From the NCBI GenBank assembly GCA_038144425.1, contig JAYQNS010000003.1, forward strand, positions 372,001-436,000: a stretch of 64,000 nucleotides of DNA, in the 5' to 3' direction. Positions 51,231 through 58,923 of this stretch are shown one piece after another (positions within the stretch are counted from its first letter, which is position 1; each line of letters opens with the position of its first letter). Position numbers and translations under genes: made by a program. The notes beneath the pieces are model-generated. The model worked only from the letters and a program-made list of their open reading frames with translations. It had not been told where the DNA came from and did not search any database. Source of the stretch: Salivita marina (GTDB lineage: Bacteria; Pseudomonadota; Gammaproteobacteria; Pseudomonadales; Azotimanducaceae).

Positions 51231-51706
51231 GCCGCTTCTCCTCGCATCTCCGCCGCGGCGTCGAGCACCGCACGAATGATCTTGTCATAGCCCGTACACC
51301 GGCAAAGATTCCCCGCCAGAAAGTAGCGCACCGCCTCCTCCGATGGGTTTGGGTCCTGCTCCAGCAGGTGCTTCGCCGCCACCACGATGCCTGGCGTGCA
51401 GACTCCGCACTGGAGCCCGGCGCTCTTCAGAAGATGGCTTTGCAGAGGATGGAGCGCCTCCGGTGCGGCCACGCCTTCGATGGTGGCAACGGAACGCCCT
51501 TGCGTTTCCGCGGCCAGAATCAGGCAGCTGCAGGCCAGGGCGCCGTCGAGCTCAACGCTGCAGGCACCGCAATCGCCAGTTCCGCAGCCTTCCTTACTGC
51601 CCCGAAGGCCGAGGTTGTCCCGGAGCACTTCCAGCAAAGTGGTCGAGGGATCGCAGAGAAACTCTACCGCCTCCCCATTCACTTCCGTCTGCACATGAAC
51701 CTTCAT
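51227..51706 (-). CDS. Molybdenum hydroxylase 2Fe-2S subunit
   Basis: This 159-residue subunit carries two [2Fe-2S] clusters: GCGTGDCGACSVELDG with a later Cys (plant-ferredoxin type), and CGVCTPG with CRCTGYDKI (helical type). It passes electrons between the molybdenum and FAD subunits. It overlaps both neighbouring genes by 4 nt, indicating coupled translation of an equimolar complex. Confidence 0.94.
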   Translation of the reverse strand: MKVHVQTEVNGEAVEFLCDPSTTLLEVLRDNLGLRGSKEGCGTGDCGACSVELDGALACSCLILAAETQGRSVATIEGVAAPEALHPLQSHLLKSAGLQCGVCTPGIVVAAKHLLEQDPNPSEEAVRYFLAGNLCRCTGYDKIIRAVLDAAAEMRGEAA

Positions 51707-52593
51707 TCGCTTGCTCCTCCCGTCATGCAGCGTTCGAGCGCCTGGGCCACCACGCGCTTCACTAGCACCCCGCAGATCCGCCGTCGGAAGTCCGCCGAGC
51801 CCCGCTTATCGGAGATCGGCTTCGCCGCCTCCATCGCCGCCGTCGCCGCCGCCTCCAGGGCTTCCGGTTCTCCACGGGTACCCAGGAGCGCCGTTGCCGC
51901 CGCGTCCGCGAGGAAGGCCAGGGGCGCGACCGCGCCGAGGGCAATGCGCGCCGAGGCAATCATCCCGCTTTCGTCCAGCGTGAGGCGAGCGCCCACGCCC
52001 ACCACGGCAATGTCCATTTCCGTGCGCGGCGTAAAGCGCTGATAGGCGTCTCCGCTCCGGGCACCGGGTACGGGACCCTTGAGGGCGAGAAGCACTTCCC
52101 CAGAGGCAAGGGCGTTTTTGCCCACGCCGGTCACGAAGGCCTCTACCGGCACGCTCCGGAGGCCATCGGCGGTGAGGATTTGCGCTTCAAACCCGTTGGC
52201 GATGAGAGCGGGAATCGTGTCCCCCGCCGGCGAGGCGTTGCAGAGGTTACCGCCGAGGGAGGCGCGCCCCTGAATTTGCGAAGAGCCGATGAGATCAATG
52301 GCGTGAGCCAGCCCCGGGAAGGCCTTGGCCACGAGGGGAAAGGCCTTCGCCTTGGCCGCCGGCACGGAGGCCCCAATGGTGAGCGTATCGCCGTCTACCG
52401 CCAGGGTTTGCGTCTCTCCCACGCGCTTAATATCGAGGATCAGGCCCGGCGTCCGCTGCCCCTGCTTCATTTGCACAAGCAAATCCGTGCCGCCAGCCAG
52501 AACCTGAGTCAATTCCCCGGCTCCCTGGGCGGCCGCCAGCCGCGCCCGGAGCGCGTCCAGCGATGATGGTGCCTCGTAGGCAAAACCTTGCAT
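51703..52593 (-). CDS. Molybdenum hydroxylase FAD-binding subunit
   Basis: A 296-residue subunit of the CoxM/XdhB type: VLAGGTDLLVQMKQG and the pyrophosphate-binding LGGNLCNASPAGDTIPALIA. The ATG at 52593 was chosen because homology begins at FAYEAPSSLDAL. It is the first gene of the FAD, FeS, Mo subunit order typical of the CO-dehydrogenase/xanthine-dehydrogenase family. Confidence 0.92.
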   Translation of the reverse strand: MQGFAYEAPSSLDALRARLAAAQGAGELTQVLAGGTDLLVQMKQGQRTPGLILDIKRVGETQTLAVDGDTLTIGASVPAAKAKAFPLVAKAFPGLAHAIDLIGSSQIQGRASLGGNLCNASPAGDTIPALIANGFEAQILTADGLRSVPVEAFVTGVGKNALASGEVLLALKGPVPGARSGDAYQRFTPRTEMDIAVVGVGARLTLDESGMIASARIALGAVAPLAFLADAAATALLGTRGEPEALEAAATAAMEAAKPISDKRGSADFRRRICGVLVKRVVAQALERCMTGGASE

Positions 52594-52728
52594 AACCCTC
52601 TCCCTCAGAGTGCGTAAAATCTTCCGTTGTATACCATGGCGGCACCCCCAGACTCCATGGCCTGGGCCTGCCCCCTGGGCCTCGCTACACTGCGCTCCCG
52701 GCCCCGTGAAGCACCACTGGAGATCATG

Positions 52729-54048
52729 ATGCCTTCCGATCCACGCCTTGCCGATCACCACCGCGATCACCTCCGCACGGTCCTTGCCCGCTACCAGGGG
52801 GCGCTCGCGCGAGAGGGTCTTGGCGGCGTGGTGATCTACGCCGGCGAACCCCAGGGCCACTTCCTGGACGACACCAACGCCAGCTGGAAGCCCAATCCCC
52901 ACTTCTCCCTCTTTGCGCCCCTCCCGGACGCCGCCGGCTCGGTAGTGCTCATCCCCGAGTCCGGGGCACCGGAGCTGCTACATCTGCAGGCGGACGACTT
53001 CTGGCATGCGCCCCCCCGATCGCCGGAGGGCTCCTGGCTTGAGGTACTTCCCGCGACCCTGGTTACGAGCGAGCGTGAGCGCAACCAACACATCGCCGCC
53101 TGGACCGCCCGCTGCGCGGGGCCGACGGTCACCCTCGGACCGGGCCACCCTGACCCTACGGCCTTTCGCCACCGCGTGGACTTTGCCCGGGCAGAGAAAA
53201 CCCCCTACGAACTCGCCTGCCTACGCGCTGCCAATGCCCGGGCCGTGCGCGGCCATCGCGCCGTGGCCGAAGGCTTTCGCGCGGAGGACAGCGAGTTTGA
53301 GCTACACCTTCGCTACCTGGCGGCTACGGGGCACGAGGACCACGAACTGCCCTACACCAACATCATCGGCCTAAATGAACGGGGCGCGATCCTCCACTAT
53401 CACCACCGCACCCGAGACCGGGGCCCCAGCCGGAGCCTCCTCATCGATGCCGGCGCGAACGCTGGCGGCTACGCCGCCGACGTGACCCGAACCTACGCGC
53501 GAGAACCGGGAGCCTTTCAGAACCTCATCGACGCCATGGACGCGCTGCAGCAGGCCATCGTGGCCCGCCTCGCCCCCGGCGTACCCTGGGCAAGCCTACA
53601 GGACGCCACCATGGAGGCCCTCGCGGAGGTGCTGGTGGAGAGCGGCATCGCCCAAGCCTCAAAGGCCGCGCTGCTCGAGAACGACGTGCCCGAGCGCTTC
53701 ATGCCCCATGGCCTGGGCCACCTACTGGGCATTCAGGTCCACGACGCCGGGGGCCAGCTAGCCAACGCCGAGGGGGCGCTCACCCCACCTCCGCCCAAGC
53801 ACCCGGCCCTGCGCCTTACCCGCACCCTAACCCCGGAGATGGTGGTGACCGTGGAGCCCGGTCTTTACTTCATCCCGAGCTTTCTCAAGACCCTATGGGA
53901 GGGGCGAGAGCGAGAGCTCCTGAACTGGCCCCTCATCGAAACCCTCATACCCTTCGGGGGCATTCGCATTGAAGACAACGTGCGCATCACCCCTGAGGGG
54001 CGAGAAAATCTCACCCGAGATGCCTTTGCGGGAGCCATAACGCTGTGA
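52729..54048 (+). CDS. pepQ: Xaa-Pro dipeptidase PepQ
   Basis: PepQ cleaves dipeptides with C-terminal proline in the cytoplasm. The 439-residue product aligns along its length with E. coli PepQ: LATGHEDHELPYTNI-type block written here as AATGHEDHELPYTN, metal ligands in LLIDAGANAGGYAADVTRTY, FMPHGLGHLLGIQVHD, VVTVEPGLYFI, and FGGIRIEDNV. Two adjacent ATGs occur; the second, at 52729, has better spacing from GGAG. Its TGA overlaps the next GTG start. Confidence 0.92.
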   Translation: MPSDPRLADHHRDHLRTVLARYQGALAREGLGGVVIYAGEPQGHFLDDTNASWKPNPHFSLFAPLPDAAGSVVLIPESGAPELLHLQADDFWHAPPRSPEGSWLEVLPATLVTSERERNQHIAAWTARCAGPTVTLGPGHPDPTAFRHRVDFARAEKTPYELACLRAANARAVRGHRAVAEGFRAEDSEFELHLRYLAATGHEDHELPYTNIIGLNERGAILHYHHRTRDRGPSRSLLIDAGANAGGYAADVTRTYAREPGAFQNLIDAMDALQQAIVARLAPGVPWASLQDATMEALAEVLVESGIAQASKAALLENDVPERFMPHGLGHLLGIQVHDAGGQLANAEGALTPPPPKHPALRLTRTLTPEMVVTVEPGLYFIPSFLKTLWEGRERELLNWPLIETLIPFGGIRIEDNVRITPEGRENLTRDAFAGAITL

Positions 54049-56207
54049 CCGAACGTCTCACCATTTCCCGACTTTTCGCCTCGCCGCCGCTGGCCGGCCC
54101 CACCCTCAGCCAATTTCGCTTTGCCCCAGTGGGCCAAGCCCTAGCCTGGCTCCAAAGCGCCGACGACGACGGCAACCGCTTAGATCTCTGGCTCGGCACC
54201 TGGACCACGGGAGAGGACTTCTCCGCCCGACGCCTGTTCTCCGGCGCGGAGGAAAGCCCGGAAGCCCCCAGCTCAGAAGCGGAGAAGGCCCGACGAGAAC
54301 GGCTTCGCCTATTTTTCTCCGGGGTCACGGAATTCCACTGGCGGGCAGACGGTCAGGCCCTACGCTTCACCCTCAACGGGGTCGCCTATGAGCAGACTCT
54401 GGAAGGGGCCCGTCCGACGCGCCTGAGTCCGGACGGCCATCAGGTACATCAGCTCACCAGCGCCCCCGGCGATCACCGCTTTGCCTACGTGCACGGCGGG
54501 GACCTTTGGCTGGGGACCCCCGAGGGACCGGTCGAGCGCCTCACGGAAGAAGCGGCCGACGGCATCGTGGTGGGCTTGCCGGACTTTATCGCCGCGGAGG
54601 AAATGCACCGTCAGGACGCCTTCTGGTTCTCCCCGGACGGCGCGCAGCTTGCCTTTATCAAAGCCGACGAAACGCCCATTCCCGAAACCCTGCGCTTTGA
54701 TGCCACGGAGGCAGGCATCGAAGCCGTTGCGCAGCGCTACCCCTTCACCGGGGGCCCCAACGCCAAGCTCTCCCTCGGTGTGCTCTCCCTTGAAGACCAC
54801 AGCCTACGCTGGCTGCCCTGGAGCGACGACCCAGAAGCCTACCTCGCTCGGGTCACCTGGGCGCCGGGCAGCGACGCGCTTTTCCTTCAGCGCCAACCCC
54901 GGGATCAAAAAACCCTGAGCCTGCTGCGCCTTGGCCTCGACGGTACCCTCCATCTCGCCCTAGAGGAGCGCAGCGAAAGCTGGGTGAATCTCCATGACGA
55001 CTTCCGTCCCCTCGCCTCCGGCGGCGCCCTGTGGAGCGCGGAGCGCGGCGGCCCGCGCCAGCTTTATTACCGTCCGCGCTTGGGCGAAGCCGAAGAGCGG
55101 CGACTGACGCCGGAGGGCAGCATCGTGCACCGGGTGCTGGCCGTGGATGAAGAGGCGGGAGAGGTGCTCTTCGAGGGAACCTTAGGCGATCCCACGGCGC
55201 GCCAGGTGCTCCGAGCGCATTTCGATAGCAGCCCTGTGGAGGCCCTTACCGAGGAAACGGGCTGGCACCAAGGGGCGGTGGCCCCCGGTGGCGCTTGGAT
55301 GGTGGTGCTCGAGGAGCGTCCCGATCAGCCTCCGGAAGCTACGCTGCGCGACGGCGCGGGCACGCACCGGGCGACGCTCACGGCAAACCGCCTGAGCAAA
55401 CCAAGCCACGCCTACGCCCCCTACCTTTCCTCCCGCGCAATTCCGACTCTCGGGCAGCTCCCCGGGGAAGACGGCCAGCCGCTTCACTACCGGCTTACCA
55501 GGCCAAAGGGAGATGGACCCTTTCCCATCATTCTGGCGGTCTACGGGGGCCCCGGAGCCCAGCGCGTGACCCAGGGCTGGCCGCCCCTACTCCATCAGGT
55601 CTTCGTACAGCACGGCTGGGCCGTGCTGGAGCTCGATAACCGGGGCAGCGCTGGACGGGGCGAAGCCTTCGAGCGCCCCATCTACCGAACCTTTGGTGCC
55701 GTGGAGGTACGCGACCAATTCCGCGCCCTCGACGCCTTCGCCGAGGCCCCCTGGTTTGACCGAAGCAAAGTGGCGGTCTTTGGCCACAGCTACGGGGGCT
55801 TCATGGCCCTCCGATGCCTGGCCGAGGCGCCCGAGCGCTTCCGCGCCGCCGTTTCCGTGGCGCCGGTAACGGACTGGCATCTCTATGATACCCACTACAC
55901 GGAACGCTACCTTGGCACCCCCGGGGAGAACCCCGAGGGTTATGCTCGCTCCGGCGTAATGCCCTACCTCGAGGAACTGGGTAAGGCGCCCGGGGCCCTC
56001 CTGCTTGTGCACGGCATGGCCGACGATAACGTCCTCTTCACCCACAGCACGCGGCTTATGGCGGCACTTCAGAAGGCCGCCATTCCCTTCGAAATGATGG
56101 CCTACCCTGGGGCCAAGCATGCCATCGCCGGCGCTGAAGTCAGCACCCATCGCTATGAGCAGCTCTGCGCCTTTCTTACCCGCCGCTTCAGGGAGCCCAC
56201 CCCATGA
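54045..56207 (+). CDS. S9-family prolyl oligopeptidase (dipeptidyl peptidase IV-like)
   Basis: The 720-residue protein has an N-terminal beta-propeller (DPP-IV type, with LPDFIAAEEMHRQDAFWFSP containing the EE motif used to bind the peptide amino end) and a C-terminal alpha/beta hydrolase. Catalytic residues are Ser in VFGHSYGGFMAL, Asp in VHGMADDNVLF and His in GAKHAIAG. There is no signal peptide, so it probably acts in the cytoplasm. The GTG start overlaps pepQ (GTGA); together the two genes suggest use of proline-rich peptides. Confidence 0.9.
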   Translation: MTERLTISRLFASPPLAGPTLSQFRFAPVGQALAWLQSADDDGNRLDLWLGTWTTGEDFSARRLFSGAEESPEAPSSEAEKARRERLRLFFSGVTEFHWRADGQALRFTLNGVAYEQTLEGARPTRLSPDGHQVHQLTSAPGDHRFAYVHGGDLWLGTPEGPVERLTEEAADGIVVGLPDFIAAEEMHRQDAFWFSPDGAQLAFIKADETPIPETLRFDATEAGIEAVAQRYPFTGGPNAKLSLGVLSLEDHSLRWLPWSDDPEAYLARVTWAPGSDALFLQRQPRDQKTLSLLRLGLDGTLHLALEERSESWVNLHDDFRPLASGGALWSAERGGPRQLYYRPRLGEAEERRLTPEGSIVHRVLAVDEEAGEVLFEGTLGDPTARQVLRAHFDSSPVEALTEETGWHQGAVAPGGAWMVVLEERPDQPPEATLRDGAGTHRATLTANRLSKPSHAYAPYLSSRAIPTLGQLPGEDGQPLHYRLTRPKGDGPFPIILAVYGGPGAQRVTQGWPPLLHQVFVQHGWAVLELDNRGSAGRGEAFERPIYRTFGAVEVRDQFRALDAFAEAPWFDRSKVAVFGHSYGGFMALRCLAEAPERFRAAVSVAPVTDWHLYDTHYTERYLGTPGENPEGYARSGVMPYLEELGKAPGALLLVHGMADDNVLFTHSTRLMAALQKAAIPFEMMAYPGAKHAIAGAEVSTHRYEQLCAFLTRRFREPTP

Positions 56208-56668
56208 CCTTTTCCCTACGAGCTGCCACCCTCGAAGACGTCCCGACCCTCGCCGCCTTTCAGTGCGCCATGGCGCTGGAGACGGAGGATCACGTCCTCC
56301 CGGAGGCCGTCGTCACCGCAGGCATCAAGGGGCTCATTGCCGTGCCCGCCCGGGGCCGGGTGTGGGTCGCTGCAGATCAAACAGACCGCTGCGTCGGCAC
56401 CGCGTCCGTCACCTTCGAATGGAGTGACTGGCGCGCCGGTACCTTTTGGTGGTTGCAAAGCGTTTACGTGACGCCCTCCTGGCGCCAGCGTGGGGTATTC
56501 CGTTCCCTCTACGAAGCGGTGCGCAGGGAAGCCCTCGCGGACCCGACGGGCATCGGCCTTCGACTGTACGTAGAACGAGACAACCTTCGCGCCCAAGGTA
56601 CTTACCGGGCGCTGGGCATGGAGGAAACGGACTACCGCTTGTTCGAGGAACTGTTCCCCCGCGCCTAG
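56204..56668 (+). CDS. GNAT-family N-acetyltransferase
   Basis: A 154-residue GNAT protein: FSLRAATLEDVPTLAAFQCA at the start, the acetyl-CoA loop region VYVTPSWRQRGVFRSLYEAV, and RLYVERDNLRAQGTYRALGM before the end. The substrate is unknown. The ATG overlaps the stop of the peptidase gene (ATGA), so it is translated with it. Confidence 0.88.
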   Translation: MTFSLRAATLEDVPTLAAFQCAMALETEDHVLPEAVVTAGIKGLIAVPARGRVWVAADQTDRCVGTASVTFEWSDWRAGTFWWLQSVYVTPSWRQRGVFRSLYEAVRREALADPTGIGLRLYVERDNLRAQGTYRALGMEETDYRLFEELFPRA

Positions 56669-56678
56669 GATGGGCTGC

Positions 56679-57452
56679 TTAGGCCTTAAGGGAGGTGCGG
56701 GCGAAGAGGCGTCGGTAGTTTTCCGTGGTTTGCCGCGCCAGCGCCTCCGGACTCACCCCCTGGCACTGGGCCAGCACCGCCGCCGTGTGGGGCAAGAGCG
56801 CCGGCTCATTTTGCCGGCCTCGATGGGGCACGGGAGCGAGCCAGGGCGCGTCGGTCTCCACCAGGAGACGATCCGCAGGCACCTTCGCCGCCACCGCTCG
56901 GAGCGCCGCCGCGTTTTTAAAGGTCACGATGCCGGAGAAGCTCACGTAGTAGCCAAGAGCAATCGCTTCCTCGGCCATTTCCCAGCTTTCCGTAAAACAG
57001 TGCAGCACCCCGGCTTCCGGCCGGGGCCCGGCGGCGCGCAGAAGGGCCAGGGTGTCCTCCCGAGCCTCCCGGGTGTGAATGATCACGGGCAGCCCATGCT
57101 CGGCGCCCAAGGTCAGATGTTGCGCAAAGCAAGCTCCCTGCAGGGCCCGATCGGGGGCAGCGGGATCGGCGTAATCCAGCCCCGTTTCCCCGAGAGCGAC
57201 CACGCCCAGCGCCCGCGCTCGAGCGACCACGGCGGCCCAGGGGGCCGGATCAGCGGTGACCGCCAGGGGATGAATCCCCACGCTGCCATCTACCCCCTCT
57301 GCGCCCTGAACCACAGCCAGCACGCGATCAAAGTGCTCCGGATCGGCGCCCACGCACAGCAGGTGCCCCACCCCCGCCTCTTTCGCCCGGGAGATGCTCA
57401 CCTCCGGGGGCGCCTCCAAATAGTCGAGATGGCAGTGGCTATCCACCAGCAT
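56679..57452 (-). CDS. tatD: TatD-family metal-dependent hydrolase
   Basis: The 257-residue protein begins MLVDSHCHLDYL and keeps the metal ligands in VALGETGLDYA, VIIHTREAREDTL, LHCFTESWEMAEEA, and LLVETDAPWLAP. This YcfH-type TatD enzyme is a DNase/hydrolase. It follows pilZ by 25 nt, the order known from holB-pilZ-tatD in related bacteria. Confidence 0.92.
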   Translation of the reverse strand: MLVDSHCHLDYLEAPPEVSISRAKEAGVGHLLCVGADPEHFDRVLAVVQGAEGVDGSVGIHPLAVTADPAPWAAVVARARALGVVALGETGLDYADPAAPDRALQGACFAQHLTLGAEHGLPVIIHTREAREDTLALLRAAGPRPEAGVLHCFTESWEMAEEAIALGYYVSFSGIVTFKNAAALRAVAAKVPADRLLVETDAPWLAPVPHRGRQNEPALLPHTAAVLAQCQGVSPEALARQTTENYRRLFARTSLKA

Positions 57453-57477
57453 GAGCGAACTCCTGAATCGCCAGGGG

Positions 57478-57834
57478 CTAAAGCGTGTAGGTGGGGCGCT
57501 CGTCGGCCTTGAGCCCCGCCAGCTGACGTTCTATGTAGCATCGCGCAGGGGAATCAGGCTCGGTGAAGGCCACCCCGAGGCCCGCCTTGCGCCCCCCCTG
57601 GGCTCCTGCCGGTGTACGCCACACCGCTCGTGCCGCCGTCGGGAACTTCTCCGGCGCATCAAGCAAGCTCAGGAGCAGGGAGAGCTCCGTGCCCAAGGGA
57701 TAAAGGGTTTGGGTGGGGATAAACAAACCACCGTGGATAAGGAAAGGCATATAGGCCCCGTGAAGGGCAGCCCGGTCCCGGATCTCCAGGGAAATCAGCT
57801 TGCTGTGCTCCCCGGCCCCGACGGTGCTGGTCAT
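57478..57834 (-). CDS. pilZ: Type IV pilus PilZ-domain protein
   Basis: A 118-residue single-domain protein: LISLEIRDRAALHGAYMPFL, GGLFIPTQTLYPLGTELSLL, and GLGVAFTEPD. It matches PilZ of type IV pilus biogenesis, which lacks the RxxxR and D/NxSxxG c-di-GMP motifs; I see neither here. GGAGGGG precedes the ATG. In many gammaproteobacteria holB lies directly upstream; here rlmM does. Confidence 0.88.
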   Translation of the reverse strand: MTSTVGAGEHSKLISLEIRDRAALHGAYMPFLIHGGLFIPTQTLYPLGTELSLLLSLLDAPEKFPTAARAVWRTPAGAQGGRKAGLGVAFTEPDSPARCYIERQLAGLKADERPTYTL

Positions 57835-57845
57835 GGCCCCTCCGC

Positions 57846-58922
57846 TCAGTGATCGCCACCCCGGGGGGCCGCGTAACAGGTCACCTCTTCCCGATCATGA
57901 TAAAGCTGCTTAACTGCAAAGGTGTACTCCTCGGCCCGGGGACCGAGAATCCGGAAGAGGCGTTCCCGCGCATCCATCACCGCAGCGTGGCGCTGCTTCA
58001 TGGGCAGCTTCAAGTTGAAAATCGCCCGCATGGCCCAGCGCCGGCGCAACCAGCGGGCTAGCGTTTCCACTACCCGGGCGGGCTTATCCACCACATCACA
58101 CACGAGCCAATCTACGGTACGCGGCGGCTCATAGGTAAAGGCATCCCCCTTTACGTGAATCACTAAGGGATCCTCGGCGAGGCGCGGATCCAGCGCCCCA
58201 TTGTCCACTGCCAGCACCTCCACCCCGAGACTTCGCAGCACAAAGGTCCAGCCCCCGGGTGCGGCCCCCAAATCCACCGCCGTCGGTCGTCCCGCAAAGG
58301 CCAGGTGTCGTTCCGCGGGGGAGAGAAAGTGCAGGAAGGCTTCCTGAAGCTTTAGGCCAGAACGGCTCGGGGCCCCGGCGAGGCGGCGCAGGCGCCGCAC
58401 GCCTCCGGGCTCAGCTAGGCTCAGAGCCGCGGGCGCATAACCCACCCAGGCAGAGGTACCACTCGCCAGCGTCACATGGAGCCGCAGCTTCCGATCCTGA
58501 GGTCCAGAGAGCTTCCCCGCTTCCCCCAGGGCACCGCGAATTGGCCCGGGCAGACGCTTAGCCAGGCGCTCCAGCCCCGCATAGGCCGGGCCCGCCGGGG
58601 ATTCCACGAGCACCTCGGCCGCGGACCAGGGCGCCGCGGCGACGAGGCCCGAAGCCCGATCCGCTGGATCAAGTCCGGTCAGCTGGGGACCCGCGAGGGA
58701 GAGCTGGCGGCAAAAGACGAGCGCCTGAAGCGCGGGAAGGGACCGAAGCGCGAGGAGCTCCCGAGCACTTAAGCCATAGGCCACCCATTCCACTAGGCCC
58801 TCTCCGGCCTCCGTGCGGGCATAGCCCCCGACGCCCTCTTCCGCCAGGACCGAGGTCAGCTCCGCTGCGAGGTCACCCTCGAACCCCGGGCGACACAACC
58901 CAATCCAGCGATCCAGGGTCAC
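57846..58922 (-). CDS. rlmM: 23S rRNA C2498 2'-O-methyltransferase RlmM
   Basis: With the GTG at 58922 the product has 358 residues, near the E. coli length. It begins with IGLCRPGFEGDLAAEL and has a THUMP-like region, then SRSGLKLQEAFLHFL, the SAM-binding VDLGAAPGGWTFVL, WLVCDVVDKPARV, FNLKLPMKQRH, and KQLYHDREEVTCY. The longer frame upstream overlaps the receptor gene and lacks homology. It lies 1 nt after the receptor stop. Confidence 0.93.
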   Translation of the reverse strand: MTLDRWIGLCRPGFEGDLAAELTSVLAEEGVGGYARTEAGEGLVEWVAYGLSARELLALRSLPALQALVFCRQLSLAGPQLTGLDPADRASGLVAAAPWSAAEVLVESPAGPAYAGLERLAKRLPGPIRGALGEAGKLSGPQDRKLRLHVTLASGTSAWVGYAPAALSLAEPGGVRRLRRLAGAPSRSGLKLQEAFLHFLSPAERHLAFAGRPTAVDLGAAPGGWTFVLRSLGVEVLAVDNGALDPRLAEDPLVIHVKGDAFTYEPPRTVDWLVCDVVDKPARVVETLARWLRRRWAMRAIFNLKLPMKQRHAAVMDARERLFRILGPRAEEYTFAVKQLYHDREEVTCYAAPRGGDH

Positions 58923-58923
58923 C

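Noticed and set aside
49530..51290. Long open frame of 586 codons opposite the molybdenum hydroxylase large subunit
   Set aside because: It is antisense to a well-conserved gene and has no recognisable motifs; high GC at third positions produces such shadow frames. Similar long frames opposite gcdH, the cytochrome gene and the phosphate genes were dropped for the same reason.
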